From the NCBI RefSeq assembly GCF_017498065.1, contig NZ_JAGDFX010000008.1, positions 1 to 64,000 on the forward strand: 64,000 bases of DNA, given 5' to 3'. Source of the stretch: Oceanisphaera pacifica (GTDB taxonomy: Bacteria > Pseudomonadota > Gammaproteobacteria > Enterobacterales > Aeromonadaceae). Of the stretch, positions 1 to 9,811 are shown piece after piece. Below the pieces are notes generated by a model that worked only from the letters and a program-made list of their open reading frames with translations, did no database searches and was not told where the DNA came from. The position numbers and the translations under genes were made by a program. Position 1 is the first letter of the stretch. Each line of letters begins with the position of its first letter.

Positions 1-352
<352 letters not shown>

Positions 353-412
353 ACAACACCCAAGAAGTGTGAGACCTTGCGGTCAAGAACAAACACAAAT
401 TATTTAAATCAT

Positions 413-448
413 ACAAGCGCAATTTATTCTTAAGAATAAGGCACTTGT
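413..448. repeat. Hairpin in the 23S-5S spacer
   Basis: A perfect 16-bp palindrome (TTATTCTTAAGAATAA, 424-439) sits inside a longer imperfect stem in which ACAAGCGC (413-420) faces GCACTTGT (441-448). It lies between 23S and 5S and would fold in the rRNA precursor, so it may be a processing signal. That role is inferred from position only. Confidence 0.5.
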
Positions 449-468
449 AGGGTCGAATTTATTCGACC
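447..468 (+). repeat. Palindromic repeat flanking 5S, copy 1
   Basis: The string GTAGGGTCGAATTTATTCGACC contains an 8-bp inverted repeat (GGTCGAAT/ATTCGACC) around TT. An identical copy lies at 627-648, so the two copies bracket the 5S gene. Each can form its own hairpin. Because the arms are self-complementary, the two copies can also pair with each other and place 5S in a loop. Confidence 0.75.
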
Positions 469-500
469 GATTTTGATTCAGCTTTCTAGATTCCAATTTA

Positions 501-619
501 TGCCTGGCGGCCATAGCGCTGTGGAACCACCTGACTCCATGCCGAACTCAGTAGTGAAACGCAGCCGCGCCGATGATAGTGTGGCAGCTGCCATGTGAAA
601 GTAGGTCACTGCCAGGCGC
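501..619 (+). rRNA. rrf: 5S ribosomal RNA
   Basis: It begins TGCCTGGCGGCCATAGCGC and ends with the complementary ...GCCAGGCGCC. It contains the conserved CCATGCCGAACTCAG loop, as in E. coli 5S (about 120 nt). The 5' and 3' ends pair as helix I. The exact 3' end may vary by 1-2 nt. Confidence 0.97.
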
Positions 620-626
620 CCAATTA

Positions 627-648
627 GTAGGGTCGAATTTATTCGACC
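627..648 (+). repeat. Palindromic repeat flanking 5S, copy 2
   Basis: This is an identical copy of the 22-nt palindromic string at 447-468, placed directly after 5S and before the rrn terminator. Confidence 0.75.
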
Positions 649-651
649 AAG

Positions 652-682
652 AAAGCCCTTCACCGATGTGAAGGGCTTTTTT
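652..682 (+). terminator. Intrinsic terminator of the rRNA operon
   Basis: AAAGCCCTTCACC pairs with GGTGAAGGGCTTT-type sequence: AAGCCCTTCA faces TGAAGGGCTT with a short loop, followed by a T-run. It ends the rrn operon directly after the second palindromic repeat. Confidence 0.9.
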
Positions 683-696
683 ACGTCTGGAGGTAT

Positions 697-723
697 GTGA
701 GGGGTGAGGCGTAAAGGGTGAGG
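697..723 (+). repeat. Dispersed intergenic repeat, GTGAGG family
   Basis: The string here matches 23 of 24 bases to the reverse complement of 9751-9774. A looser copy is at 53343-53366. All three are intergenic. The rest of the 683-956 gap shows no credible gene. Confidence 0.6.
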
Positions 724-956
724 TGGACAAGCCAAAGCCAACCTTCACGCACCCTGCGAATACCGGCCTACATATTGCACGAATGTAGAGGCCGCTTCAG
801 CTGGCCGGTGGCGCGGAGCGCCACACAAGCCATCACATCACACAGATCCCACAAAGACACACCGAAAATATACCCCAGTTCACATCGATGCCGCCTGTAG
901 ATCTTTGTTTTGCTGCGCAAAACCGGCCGACTACTCTTTACCTAAAATACGGGCCT

Positions 957-3623
957 CTACGTTCGTGCTGCGCCTTCCAATTGCAGCTTTAACTCAGCTT
1001 CACCATCTTCTAGGTTTACCTTTACTTTAAAGCCGAGCTTACGAGCGAGCCCTATCATGCCGCGGTTAGTCGGCATAGTGACACCGCTAAGGGTTTTAAG
1101 TCCCTTAATCGCCGCATAGCGGATTATTTTCTCCATTAATAAACGGCCTAATCCAGCCCCCTTAAGTGCCGAACGCACTAAGATGGCAAATTCAGCATCT
1201 TCGTTATCTGGATCCGATATGGCCCTAACAACAGCTAAAATCTTGCCATCGTCAGATACAGCAACAAACGCCATTTCACGGTCATAGTCTACTTGTGTCA
1301 AATGAGCTAACTCTTCATGGCCGATGACGACATCGGCAAAGAAGCGTTGATAACGATCTTCATCGGATACGTGATTAATAAAGTCCTTATGAGCGGGTTC
1401 ATCTTCTGGTAACACGGGGCGCAGTAAAATAGTACGCCCATCTTTAAGAGTAGTCGTTTCTTCCCATTCGCTTGGATAGGGGCGTATCGCCAAACGCGCT
1501 TGCCCGTCACCACTAAAAGGCTGTAACTTGATATTCACATCGAGCGCGACTAGCTCTTTACCGGTTGCTAAAAGTGGATGAATATCGAGCTCGGTAATTT
1601 CAGGATGATTAATAATAAGGTGTGACACTTTGGTCAATACACGACACACGGCTTCCATATCCAGTGATTGATGGGAGCGGTTCGCTCTTAACTTACCGCT
1701 TTTAAGGGCATGGATGACCAAGTATCTGGCTAGTGCCATATTTAGTGGTAATAAAGAGACGGCAGCTTGCTCTTCGCCATCCCAATCAATGCCGCCATCG
1801 CCTAGCAGTATAATAGGGCCAAAGACGGGATCGGAACGCACGGCTATATGCAGCTCTTGTGAACCGGCGCGGCTGGCCATGGGTTGGACCATTAAGCCCG
1901 TAATACGCGCCCCAGGGTATGACTCTCCCACCCTGTCAAAAATAGCATCGGCTGATTGAGCAACTTCAGAGGCAGAGCGCAAGTTAAGGACAACCCCTGA
2001 CACTTCAGACTTATGCACTATATCGGGAGAACGCAGTTTAATGGCGACCGGGTAGCCAATTTGCTCCGCTATGTGTGCGGCCTCTGTACTATCGCTGGCA
2101 ATCCAAGTGGGCAGTGTTTGTATGCCGTAGGCGGCCATAAGGTGACTGACTTCGTGAGTATCTAGTTGGTAAATATCTTGAGAAAAGGCCTCTTGAATGA
2201 GGCCGTTAGCCGTTTTTTGATCGCTTGGCATATCAGAGATAGAGACCGGGGTTTCCATTAATAGCTTTTGGTTGCGCTTATATTCTACAAGGTGCATAAA
2301 AGCATTAGCGGCACTTTCAGGAGTGCGATAAGTGGGAATGCCGGCTTCGGTAAAACAACGTCTAGCCTCAAACGCACTGGTTTCACCTGACCAGTTGGTC
2401 AAAATATTAACGCGGCGCGCACGGGGATGATGTTTAAGTAATTGAATAATATCATTTGCTACCTTAATGCTGGAAACTGACGCAGAAGGCGCGTGCATAA
2501 TTAAAATAGCGTCGCAGTCATTACTGTCGAGCAGTATTTTTAGCGTATCGGTATAACGTTTGATGGGGGCATCACCCACAATATCAATGGGGTTGGTGTG
2601 AGACCAAGAGGGCGGTAATAACTGGTTGAGCTGGTGATGGGTTTGTTCACTTAGCTCAGCCAATTTACCACCTCGGGATAACAAAGTATCTGTGGCCATG
2701 ATGGCAGGGCCGCCGCCATTAGTGAGAATAACTAAGCGTTCACCTCGTAGACTTTGTGCATGATTAAGCGTCTCTACCGCAGCAAATAAATCGTGAGTGT
2801 CTCTAACTCTCAGCATACCTGCACGTCTAATGGCGGCATCGTAAGCTGCATCCATTCCTAGGTTCCCCCCTGAATGCAAGTGACCTAATTGCGCTCCAAG
2901 TTGGGTTTTGCCGCTTTTTACGACTAATACGGCTTTATTACGAGATGCAGTGCGTGCTGCCGTCATAAAGGTACGTGCTTCTTGCACTGAGTCCATATAA
3001 AGCAAGATGGCACGGGTATGACGATCTCTGGCTAAATAATCTAATAGCTGTGCAAAGTCGATGTCGCAGGCATCTCCCAAAGACACAAAGTGTGAGAAGC
3101 CAATATCATTGTGACGGGCCCAATCAAGAATTGTAGAGCACACAGCGGCAGATTGTGAAACAAAGGCAATACGACCCGGTTTGGCAGGAAAAGGCGCAAA
3201 ACTAATGTTTAAGTCTAAATGGGGCAAAATGATCCCCATACTATTAGGGCCAAGCAGGCGCATTTTATGACTGCGGGCACTGTGCTTCATTTGTGTTAAC
3301 TGCTCGAGAGTGGTGCCAGCCGCTAATATAATCGCGGCTTTACAGCCTTTATGGCCTAGTTGCTCTATTATGTCGGGGTTTTTATTACTGGGGGTGCAAA
3401 TAATAGCCAAGTCGGGAGTGCGCGGTAGGCTGGCAATGTCGGGGTAAGCCATCACGCCTGCTATGGCTTCGTGTTTAGGGTTAACCGGCATAATAGGGCC
3501 TTTGAAGTTGCCTGCCAGCAGGTTTTTCATCACCAGTTTTCCCGCGCCATTTTCTCGGTGCGAAGCACCAATCACAGCAATGCTGGTAGGTTTAAATAGG
3601 GCGTCGAGTCCTTGCTGTGGCAT
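957..3623 (-). CDS. patZ: PatZ/Pka-type acyl-CoA synthetase-like protein lysine acetyltransferase
   Basis: The 888-residue length matches the E. coli PatZ (YfiQ/Pka) family. The order is a CoA-binding Rossmann domain (about 1-130, beginning with the LFKPTSIAVIGAS motif), a succinyl-CoA-synthetase-like middle, an ATP-grasp region (about 480-700), and a C-terminal GNAT acetyltransferase domain (about 725-885, with GLGRLLMEKII). In the family it acetylates lysines on proteins such as acetyl-CoA synthetase using acetyl-CoA, and the NDP-forming synthetase part senses metabolites rather than catalysing. It is monocistronic here, divergent from the LysE-type gene. The start was taken at the ATG giving MPQQGLDALFKP, which aligns with family N-termini. 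Targets are not visible from sequence. Confidence 0.9.
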   Translation of the reverse strand: MPQQGLDALFKPTSIAVIGASHRENGAGKLVMKNLLAGNFKGPIMPVNPKHEAIAGVMAYPDIASLPRTPDLAIICTPSNKNPDIIEQLGHKGCKAAIILAAGTTLEQLTQMKHSARSHKMRLLGPNSMGIILPHLDLNISFAPFPAKPGRIAFVSQSAAVCSTILDWARHNDIGFSHFVSLGDACDIDFAQLLDYLARDRHTRAILLYMDSVQEARTFMTAARTASRNKAVLVVKSGKTQLGAQLGHLHSGGNLGMDAAYDAAIRRAGMLRVRDTHDLFAAVETLNHAQSLRGERLVILTNGGGPAIMATDTLLSRGGKLAELSEQTHHQLNQLLPPSWSHTNPIDIVGDAPIKRYTDTLKILLDSNDCDAILIMHAPSASVSSIKVANDIIQLLKHHPRARRVNILTNWSGETSAFEARRCFTEAGIPTYRTPESAANAFMHLVEYKRNQKLLMETPVSISDMPSDQKTANGLIQEAFSQDIYQLDTHEVSHLMAAYGIQTLPTWIASDSTEAAHIAEQIGYPVAIKLRSPDIVHKSEVSGVVLNLRSASEVAQSADAIFDRVGESYPGARITGLMVQPMASRAGSQELHIAVRSDPVFGPIILLGDGGIDWDGEEQAAVSLLPLNMALARYLVIHALKSGKLRANRSHQSLDMEAVCRVLTKVSHLIINHPEITELDIHPLLATGKELVALDVNIKLQPFSGDGQARLAIRPYPSEWEETTTLKDGRTILLRPVLPEDEPAHKDFINHVSDEDRYQRFFADVVIGHEELAHLTQVDYDREMAFVAVSDDGKILAVVRAISDPDNEDAEFAILVRSALKGAGLGRLLMEKIIRYAAIKGLKTLSGVTMPTNRGMIGLARKLGFKVKVNLEDGEAELKLQLEGAART

Positions 3624-3797
3624 GCTGGCTCCTTATTATATGGTCGAGTATCCAAGCTAGGTGTTAGGCACTATGGGCTATTATGGCCCTACGAATCACT
3701 ATTTTTGATAAAGTATTAATGCTTACCGTTTGTAGCATATTATTTAAGGCTTGGCCTGTGTTTGATGTAAGAGACGTGAGCTTGATAGAGGTATTAA

Positions 3798-4409
3798 ATG
3801 GACGTCTGGTTGCTTTTTATCCCTGCTTGTTTGGCGTTAAATTTAACGCCTGGCCCTGATATTTTCTTTGTGCTTTCGCAAGCATTAAGCACTCGTCGCT
3901 TTGCTGGCTTTTGGGCGGCGCTGGGTCTAGGGCTGTCTTATCTTGGGCATACGCTGTTAGCCGTAATTGGACTATCAGCGTTACTGATGCAGTCTGCGAT
4001 GGCTTTTATTGTGATCAAATATCTTGGTGCCGCTTATTTACTGTATCTCGGTTGGACTTGTTTGCACACTGCAGCAACACTTGAACTTTTGGAAGTACCA
4101 AGTCGTGATAGTCGACTGCAAATTTTTTACCGTGGCTTGATGGTTGGCTTACTAAATCCTAAAGTTGCACTGTTCTTTCTGGCTTTTCTACCCCAGTTTG
4201 TTGATCAAGAACTGGGCTCTGTACCGGTGCAGCTGTTGATATTAGGTGCAGTGTTTACACTGACCGCCACTTTATGTAATGGCGCCTATGCGCTACTTGC
4301 TCAGCGTTTAAAACGAAGATTACAGGGCTCAAAGCGTGCGTCTGTGATAATGAATCGACTGTCGGGTTTCATTATGATGGCCTTGGGAGTGAGGCTGATT
4401 GTCATGTAG
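3798..4409 (+). CDS. LysE/RhtB-family amino-acid exporter
   Basis: This 203-residue inner-membrane protein has about six hydrophobic segments. It carries the family's N-terminal signature LNLTPGPDIFFVLSQAL and the mid-protein GLLNPKVALFFLAFLPQF segment. The family exports amino acids or homoserine lactones using proton or sodium gradients. The substrate cannot be told. It is divergent from the patZ-like gene and about 120 bp upstream of cysM on the same strand. Confidence 0.85.
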   Translation: MDVWLLFIPACLALNLTPGPDIFFVLSQALSTRRFAGFWAALGLGLSYLGHTLLAVIGLSALLMQSAMAFIVIKYLGAAYLLYLGWTCLHTAATLELLEVPSRDSRLQIFYRGLMVGLLNPKVALFFLAFLPQFVDQELGSVPVQLLILGAVFTLTATLCNGAYALLAQRLKRRLQGSKRASVIMNRLSGFIMMALGVRLIVM

Positions 4410-4528
4410 GGTTTCACGATAAATAATGAATTTGTTCGTTTAGTAATAACTGATACCTAAATAAGCTTTCTAGCGTCATAGTCAGATCAGGTAACATGGT
4501 TTAAATGCATCGCTTTCAAGGACTAACA

Positions 4529-5419
4529 ATGCAATTTCCAACCTTAGAAGACTTTGTGGGCAATACCCCTTTGGTACGCCTGCAACGTTTGGCAAGCCAT
4601 ACCAAGAGTCAGGTTTTGGTTAAGCTAGAGGGAAATAACCCCGCAGGATCAGTAAAAGACCGACCGGCACTGAATATGATAAGCCAAGCCGAAACCCGTG
4701 GCGAGATTAAGCCGGGTGATACCCTGATTGAAGCAACCAGTGGCAATACCGGCATTGCATTGGCCATGGCGGCGGCCATTAAAGGCTATCACATGGTATT
4801 AATTATGCCCGATAACGCCACTGAAGAGCGCAAGGCGTCTATGTTGGCCTATGGGGCTGAGCTGATATTGGTGAGCAAGCAAGCAGGCATGGAAGGCGCG
4901 CGTGATCTGGCCGATAAAATGGCCGCCGATGGTAAAGGGGTGATTTTAGATCAATTTAATAACGCCGATAATCCAGAAGCGCATTACTTAACGACAGGCC
5001 CCGAGATTTGGCAACAAACTCAGGGTAGGCTAACCCACTTTGTATCGAGCATGGGCACCACCGGCACCATAATGGGCGTGTCTAGATATCTAAAAAAGCA
5101 AAGCGAAGATATACAAATTGTTGGATTACAGCCCTGTGAAGGTAGCAATATTCCAGGCATTCGCCGCTGGCCAGAGGCCTATTTGCCGGGCATCTTCGAG
5201 CAAAGCCGTGTTGATCAGGTGTTAGATATTAGTGAAGACGAAGCTGTGGCTACCATGCTGCGTTTAGCTCGTGAAGAAGGTTTATTTTGTGGTGTGAGCT
5301 CTGGCGGTGCGGTCGCCGGTGCGCTAAAGCTTGCCGAACAAGTGGATAACGCTATTATCGTCGCTATTATTTGCGACCGCGGTGACCGCTATTTATCGTC
5401 AGGAGTGTTTAACGGGTAA
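4529..5419 (+). CDS. cysM: Cysteine synthase B (O-acetylserine sulfhydrylase B)
   Basis: This PLP enzyme makes cysteine from O-acetylserine and sulfide, or S-sulfocysteine from thiosulfate. The 296-residue protein follows E. coli CysM almost throughout. It has the PLP lysine in NNPAGSVKDRPALNMI, the substrate loop EATSGNTGIAL, and the CysM-typical SNIPGIRRWPEAYLPGI and CDRGDRYLSSGVF near the end. The start at 4529 was chosen because AAGGA at 4518-4522 is correctly spaced before it. An upstream in-frame ATG at 4505 has no ribosome site. It lies tail-to-tail with the sulfate importer operon, so the region links sulfate uptake with cysteine synthesis, although cysM is not in the transport operon as in E. 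coli. Confidence 0.95.
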   Translation: MQFPTLEDFVGNTPLVRLQRLASHTKSQVLVKLEGNNPAGSVKDRPALNMISQAETRGEIKPGDTLIEATSGNTGIALAMAAAIKGYHMVLIMPDNATEERKASMLAYGAELILVSKQAGMEGARDLADKMAADGKGVILDQFNNADNPEAHYLTTGPEIWQQTQGRLTHFVSSMGTTGTIMGVSRYLKKQSEDIQIVGLQPCEGSNIPGIRRWPEAYLPGIFEQSRVDQVLDISEDEAVATMLRLAREEGLFCGVSSGGAVAGALKLAEQVDNAIIVAIICDRGDRYLSSGVFNG

Positions 5420-5429
5420 CAGCAGGGAA

Positions 5430-5490
5430 TAGGGATTGGGGACTGGAAAAGCGTGTCTGCCAATCCCTAGTCACGAATCCCTAATCCCCT
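5430..5490. repeat. Hairpin-forming spacer between cysM and cysA
   Basis: TAGGGATTGG (5430-5439) faces CCAATCCCTA (5460-5469). A second CCCTAATCCCC arm followed by TTTTT (5480-5494) can pair with the same left arm. It lies between convergent genes and may terminate cysM. The AGGGATTGGGGA motif looks like an intergenic repeat, but no second copy was seen in this window. Confidence 0.5.
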
Positions 5491-5500
5491 TTTTGCCCTT

Positions 5501-6592
5501 TCAAGCTGTAAGCGCTAAGTTGCTGTCGGTGATCTGTTGCTCGCCAACATACAAGCGGCCGCCTTGGCTGCCTAAATACAAAGTTTGGCCACGGGTGACG
5601 CCTGTTAAATGCTGATGAGTCAATTGCGCCGCCATTAGTGTACCTGGCCAATCTTTAGGTTCTAACTCCAGTTGTACCAAGCTGCCACGGGCATTCACAT
5701 CGGTGACCAATACCGGTAATGGATGCTGAACGTCGGGCGCTGTAGTGAGGCTTATCTCGTGGGGGCGTAAGTACCAGCTGGCGGCACCTTGCTTATGGCT
5801 GGCCACGGGAATTTGCAGTGGGTAATGACCGACCTGGAAACGACTGCCGGTAATGTCACCGTTAATTTTGTTTACTTCGCCTAAAAACTCCAACACAAAA
5901 CGGCTGGCGGGCGCTTGCCAAATGGCATCGGGCGTACCGATTTGCTCAACATGACCTTGGCTCATGACTACCACTTGATCGGACACATCTAGCGCTTCTT
6001 CTTGATCGTGGGTGACAAATACACTGGTAAAATGCAGTTCGTCATGTAAACGACGTAACCAACGGCGTAATTCTTTACGTACTTGGGCATCTAGTGCGCC
6101 AAAAGGCTCATCAAGCAATAATACCTTGGGCTCTACCGCCAGTGAGCGGGCCAAGGCGACGCGCTGGCGTTGACCGCCAGACAGTTGGGCCGGAAAACGG
6201 TTCGCCACATGAGCCAGCTGGATCATTTCTAATAAGTTATTGACTCGGCGTTTAATTTCACTTTTTTCTGGGCGTTGAGCCTTAGGCATAATGCTTAAGC
6301 CAAAGGCGATATTGTCGAACACCGTCATATGGCGAAACAACGCATAGTTTTGAAACACAAAACCAACGTTACGATCGCGGGCATGCAAGTCGGTGACGTC
6401 TTCGCCGTTAAAACGAATGCGGCCGCCGTTGGCATGCTCTAATCCGGCAATAATACGCAACAGCGTGGTTTTACCCGATCCCGATGGGCCCAATAGACCG
6501 ACCAGCTGGCCGCTTAGCAAGTCGAGGTTAATATCATGTAGCACCTGGGTTTTGCCGAAGGACTTGTGAATACCCTCAATCTGAATACTCAT
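5501..6592 (-). CDS. cysA: Sulfate/thiosulfate ABC importer, ATP-binding subunit
   Basis: This 363-residue cytoplasmic ATPase drives the CysTW channel. Visible are Walker A GPSGSGKTTLLR (about 36-47), the ABC signature LSGGQRQRVALARSL, Walker B LLLDEPFGALD, and the switch histidine in VTHDQEEALDVSD. A C-terminal TOBE-like domain follows (about 240-355). It is the last gene of sbp-cysT-cysW-cysA, starting 6 nt after the cysW stop, so the genes are surely cotranscribed. Regulation by CysB is known for the family, but no site was identified here. Confidence 0.95.
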   Translation of the reverse strand: MSIQIEGIHKSFGKTQVLHDINLDLLSGQLVGLLGPSGSGKTTLLRIIAGLEHANGGRIRFNGEDVTDLHARDRNVGFVFQNYALFRHMTVFDNIAFGLSIMPKAQRPEKSEIKRRVNNLLEMIQLAHVANRFPAQLSGGQRQRVALARSLAVEPKVLLLDEPFGALDAQVRKELRRWLRRLHDELHFTSVFVTHDQEEALDVSDQVVVMSQGHVEQIGTPDAIWQAPASRFVLEFLGEVNKINGDITGSRFQVGHYPLQIPVASHKQGAASWYLRPHEISLTTAPDVQHPLPVLVTDVNARGSLVQLELEPKDWPGTLMAAQLTHQHLTGVTRGQTLYLGSQGGRLYVGEQQITDSNLALTA

Positions 6593-6598
6593 GCTGGA

Positions 6599-7441
6599 TT
6601 ACTCCTGTTCTTCAGCGCTTTGCAGGCGCCATTCAAGATAAGATTTAAATAATAAGGTGATCACAGCCATCAGTGTTAATAAGGCGGCAGCGGTAAACGC
6701 CCCCACGGCGTTATAGTCTTGATGTAATAACTCGACGTGTAGCGACAAGGTATTGGTCTCACCCCGAATTCCGCCCGAGACTACAGACACAGCACCAAAT
6801 TCCCCTACGGCGCGGGCGTTGGTTAAAATAACGCCGTAAAGCAGTGCCCAGCGAATATTGGGCAAAGTAATGCGGCGAAATAACTGCCAGCCATTAGCAC
6901 CTAATAATACCGCGGCTTCTTCTGAATCAGTCCCTTGGCTGCTCATCAATGGCACTAATTCGCGCACCATAAAGGGGCAGGTGACAAACACCGTTACCAT
7001 TACAATGCCTGGCCATGCAAACATTAGCTGCATGTCGTAGCCGTCAAACCAGCCGCCCACAGGACCATTTACACCATACATTAGCAAATATAATAAACCG
7101 GCCACCACAGGCGAAACCGCAAAGGGTACATCCATTAAGGTGAGCAGCAACTGGCGGCCGCGAAAGTTAAAGCGGGTAACCAGCCAAGCTAACAAGGTAC
7201 CGAACACTAAGTTAATGGGTACAGTCAGTGCCGCCACCATAAGTGTAAGGCCGATGGCGTGCAGCATATCGGGATCGTTGAGGTTTTCTAATACGCCCCC
7301 CACACCAGCGGCAAAAGCACCGGCAATAATAGCCAGTAAGGGCACCACTAATAACAGTATAGTGAGCAGGGTACCGGTGCCAATTAACAGCCAGCGGCCC
7401 CAAGGGCGAGAGGTGTGGCTCAAGGTGACTGATTTTTCCAT
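6599..7441 (-). CDS. cysW: Sulfate/thiosulfate ABC importer permease
   Basis: This 280-residue inner-membrane protein has about six transmembrane segments. It carries the permease EAA loop that contacts the ATPase (EEAAVLLGANGWQLFRRITLP) and the GEFGAVSVVSGGIRG segment characteristic of CysW. Its ATG overlaps the cysT stop codon by one base, which indicates translational coupling. It pairs with CysT to form the channel. Confidence 0.93.
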   Translation of the reverse strand: MEKSVTLSHTSRPWGRWLLIGTGTLLTILLLVVPLLAIIAGAFAAGVGGVLENLNDPDMLHAIGLTLMVAALTVPINLVFGTLLAWLVTRFNFRGRQLLLTLMDVPFAVSPVVAGLLYLLMYGVNGPVGGWFDGYDMQLMFAWPGIVMVTVFVTCPFMVRELVPLMSSQGTDSEEAAVLLGANGWQLFRRITLPNIRWALLYGVILTNARAVGEFGAVSVVSGGIRGETNTLSLHVELLHQDYNAVGAFTAAALLTLMAVITLLFKSYLEWRLQSAEEQE

Positions 7442-8283
7442 TAGCTGTTACCTCGCACCCGGCGCATAAAGCGACTTTGTATGCCATTGATGGCAAAGAG
7501 CAACACGAAAGAAGCCAATAGCACGACGCTGGCAATAGCACTGGCGCCGGCATGATCAAATTCTTGGATTTTGATGAAAATCATCAAAGAGGTAATTTCA
7601 GTTTGCCAAGGCATATTGCCGGCAATAAAAATAACGGCACCAAATTCCCCCAAACTGCGGGTAAATGATAAGGCGGTACCAGTAATAAGCGCGGGCTTTA
7701 ATTCGGGTAATACCACGCGGCTAAACGCCTGCCAGGGGCTTGCGCCCAAGATGGCCGCCGCTTCTTCATACTCTGGGCCTAAGTCTTCTAATACTGGTTG
7801 TACGGTACGCACCACAAAGGGCACGCTGGTAAATACCATGGCAATCACAATGCCCACCCAAGTATAAGAAACCTTAATACCTAACTCGGCCAAGGCTTCG
7901 CCGTACCAGCCGTTAGTGGCAAACAATGAGGCCAAGGTGAGGCCAGCCACAGCGGTCGGTAAGGCGAAGGGCAAGTCCATAAGCCCATCTAACAGGGCTC
8001 GGCCAGCAAAACGATAGCGGGTTAAAATCCACGCCATCAATAGGCCGAACACCATGTTAAATAAGCTGGCCACGGCGGCAGCACTAGCAGTCACCTTATA
8101 AGTGGCCACCACTCTTGGGTCACTAATCACTTGCCAGTATTGTGACCAGCCCATTTGGCTAGTGTTCATTATCAAGCCCGTTAATGGCAGCAAGATAATT
8201 AGACTGACAAACAGCAAGCTGGTACCCAAACTTAAGGTAAAACCGGGTAATACTCGCTTAGATGATCCCAAGAGCGCCGCCAT
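7441..8283 (-). CDS. cysT: Sulfate/thiosulfate ABC importer permease
   Basis: This 280-residue permease carries the EAA loop YEEAAAILGASPWQAFSRVVLPELKPA and the SLGEFGAVIFIAGNMPWQTEI segment that marks CysT (CysU). It has about six hydrophobic helices. It lies 3 nt downstream of sbp and overlaps cysW by one base. With CysW it forms the sulfate channel of the inner membrane. Confidence 0.93.
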   Translation of the reverse strand: MAALLGSSKRVLPGFTLSLGTSLLFVSLIILLPLTGLIMNTSQMGWSQYWQVISDPRVVATYKVTASAAAVASLFNMVFGLLMAWILTRYRFAGRALLDGLMDLPFALPTAVAGLTLASLFATNGWYGEALAELGIKVSYTWVGIVIAMVFTSVPFVVRTVQPVLEDLGPEYEEAAAILGASPWQAFSRVVLPELKPALITGTALSFTRSLGEFGAVIFIAGNMPWQTEITSLMIFIKIQEFDHAGASAIASVVLLASFVLLFAINGIQSRFMRRVRGNS

Positions 8284-8286
8284 GGT

Positions 8287-9291
8287 TTAGCGTCCTTGTG
8301 CTTGAAGCTGGTCTAGCGTGCCGCCACTAACAAAGTGATCTTGCATGGCTTGTTCCCAACCACCAAACACTTCTTCTACGTTAAACAGTTCGGTTTCAGG
8401 AAACTTATCAGCGACTTCTGCGGCTACTTCTTTATCGTTTACGCGATAGTAGTTATTAGCCAAAATACGTTGTGCCACTGGAGTGTATAAAAACTCTAAA
8501 TAGGCTTTGGCTTCTTTTTCGGTGCCGTTACGCTTAACGTTTTTATCAACCCAGGTCACCGGAAACTCTGCCAATACGTCTACCGAAGGCACCACTACCT
8601 GATAGCCGTCGTCTGCGTATAAGTCGCGAATATTGTTTACTTCAGACTCAAAAGTGATCAGCACATCACCAATACCGCGGTCGATAAAGGTAGTGGTTGC
8701 GCCACGGCCGCCAGTATCAAATACCGCAACTTGCTTAATAAGCTTGCCCATGTGCTCAAGAATTTTTTCTTGGTCGCCATCAAACTGCTTATCAGCAGCG
8801 CCCCAAGCGGCTAAATACGTATAACGGCCATTACCTGAAGTTTTCGGGTTCGGGAACACCAACTGCACGTCTTCACGGGTTAAATCGTTCCAGTCTTGAA
8901 TGTTTTTTGGATTATCTTTACGCACCAAAAACGCCATTGTGGATACATAAGGTGAGCTGTCGTTAGGTAGGCGAGCTTTCCAATCTTTCGGGATCAATTT
9001 GCCTTTTTGATATAGCACATCAACATCTGTCACTTGGTTATACGTGACCACGTCGGCGCGTAAGCCTTGCAAAATCGCCTGAGCTTGGCGAGAAGAGCCG
9101 GCATGAGTTTGCTTAATCTCTAGCGTTTCACCGGTTTCTTTTTCCCAGTGTTCAACAAAAATAGGATTAATTTCAGCAAACAATTCGCGGGCAATGTCGT
9201 AGCTACTGTTCAGCAGCTCTTTAGCTTGTACTGGTACCACTGAGCTTAAGCCGGCAGTGAGTAACAGAGTGGCAATAACAGATTTGCGCAT
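8287..9291 (-). CDS. sbp: Periplasmic sulfate-binding protein
   Basis: This 334-residue exported protein delivers sulfate or thiosulfate to CysTWA. It has a Sec signal peptide ([22 protein letters not shown]). The mature start [20 protein letters not shown] and the [12 protein letters not shown] segment are typical of the Sbp/CysP family. The start at 9291 was chosen over an in-frame ATG at 9309 because TTGGAG lies 8 nt before it and the signal peptide then starts MRKS. Sbp and CysP cannot be separated with certainty. Sbp is preferred by overall resemblance. Confidence 0.9.
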   Translation of the reverse strand: MRKSVIATLLLTAGLSSVVPVQAKELLNSSYDIARELFAEINPIFVEHWEKETGETLEIKQTHAGSSRQAQAILQGLRADVVTYNQVTDVDVLYQKGKLIPKDWKARLPNDSSPYVSTMAFLVRKDNPKNIQDWNDLTREDVQLVFPNPKTSGNGRYTYLAAWGAADKQFDGDQEKILEHMGKLIKQVAVFDTGGRGATTTFIDRGIGDVLITFESEVNNIRDLYADDGYQVVVPSVDVLAEFPVTWVDKNVKRNGTEKEAKAYLEFLYTPVAQRILANNYYRVNDKEVAAEVADKFPETELFNVEEVFGGWEQAMQDHFVSGGTLDQLQAQGR

Positions 9292-9520
9292 AATGAGCTC
9301 CAAGAACATGAATAATGTTGATGAAGTAAGTCTAATAGATCTATAAGTGATTGATAAGTTGTTTTATATACCTTTTAAGTATACATAAGCAGAGGGGAGC
9401 ATAATGGATAGGGGCAGCGCCGAGCGCCGAGCACCAAGCTAAAAACAAACACGGGCCCGAAGGGCAGCTGTCAGCTTTAAGCCGTCAGCGATCAGTTAAA
9501 GGCCAACACCAGAGACTAAT

Positions 9521-9580
9521 CGGCAACGGAATCCACAGACGCCACGGAAAAATAGTGATCAGTTCTGAAAAATAAAGCTT
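9521..9580 (+). repeat. Dispersed ACGGAA repeat, copy 1
   Basis: The core GCAACGGAATCCAC...CCACGGAAAAATAG...TCTGAAA recurs at 30504-30556 and 55482-55536. An inverted version lies at 9665-9700. All copies are intergenic. Confidence 0.65.
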
Positions 9581-9664
9581 TATGGGTAAAGGCCAGACAC
9601 CAGATCTTTATCGGATAAGTTCTCACCATTAAATTTATTATCTTTGGTCGATCTTATCTCATCT

Positions 9665-9700
9665 TAATTTTTCCGTGGATTTCGTGTTCTTCCGTTGCAA
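9665..9700 (-). repeat. Dispersed ACGGAA repeat, copy 2 (inverted)
   Basis: Read on the minus strand, this stretch gives GCAACGGAAGAACAC...AAATCCACGGAAAAAT. It faces the copy at 9521-9580, so the pair could form a long-range hairpin. Confidence 0.6.
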
Positions 9701-9750
9701 AAATAGCATTAGTCTTGAGTGTGTCGGTGTTGAACTTATCTCGTCTGCTT

Positions 9751-9774
9751 CACTCTTTACGCCTCACCCCTCAC
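9751..9774 (-). repeat. Dispersed intergenic repeat, GTGAGG family (inverted copy)
   Basis: The reverse complement matches 697-720 at 23 of 24 bases. It is intergenic. Confidence 0.6.
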
Positions 9775-9784
9775 ACACCAATAA

Positions 9785-9811
9785 AAAAGGCCTGCTAATG
9801 CAGGCCTTTTG
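9785..9811 (-). terminator. Terminator of rnb
   Basis: AAAAGGCCTGC and GCAGGCCTTTT form an 11-bp stem around TAAT, with a T-run on the minus strand. It sits about 30 bp after the rnb stop codon. Confidence 0.85.

Noticed and set aside
718-900. 60-codon plus-strand frame after the rrn terminator
   Set aside because: It has no ribosome site and lies in a repeat-containing intergenic region.
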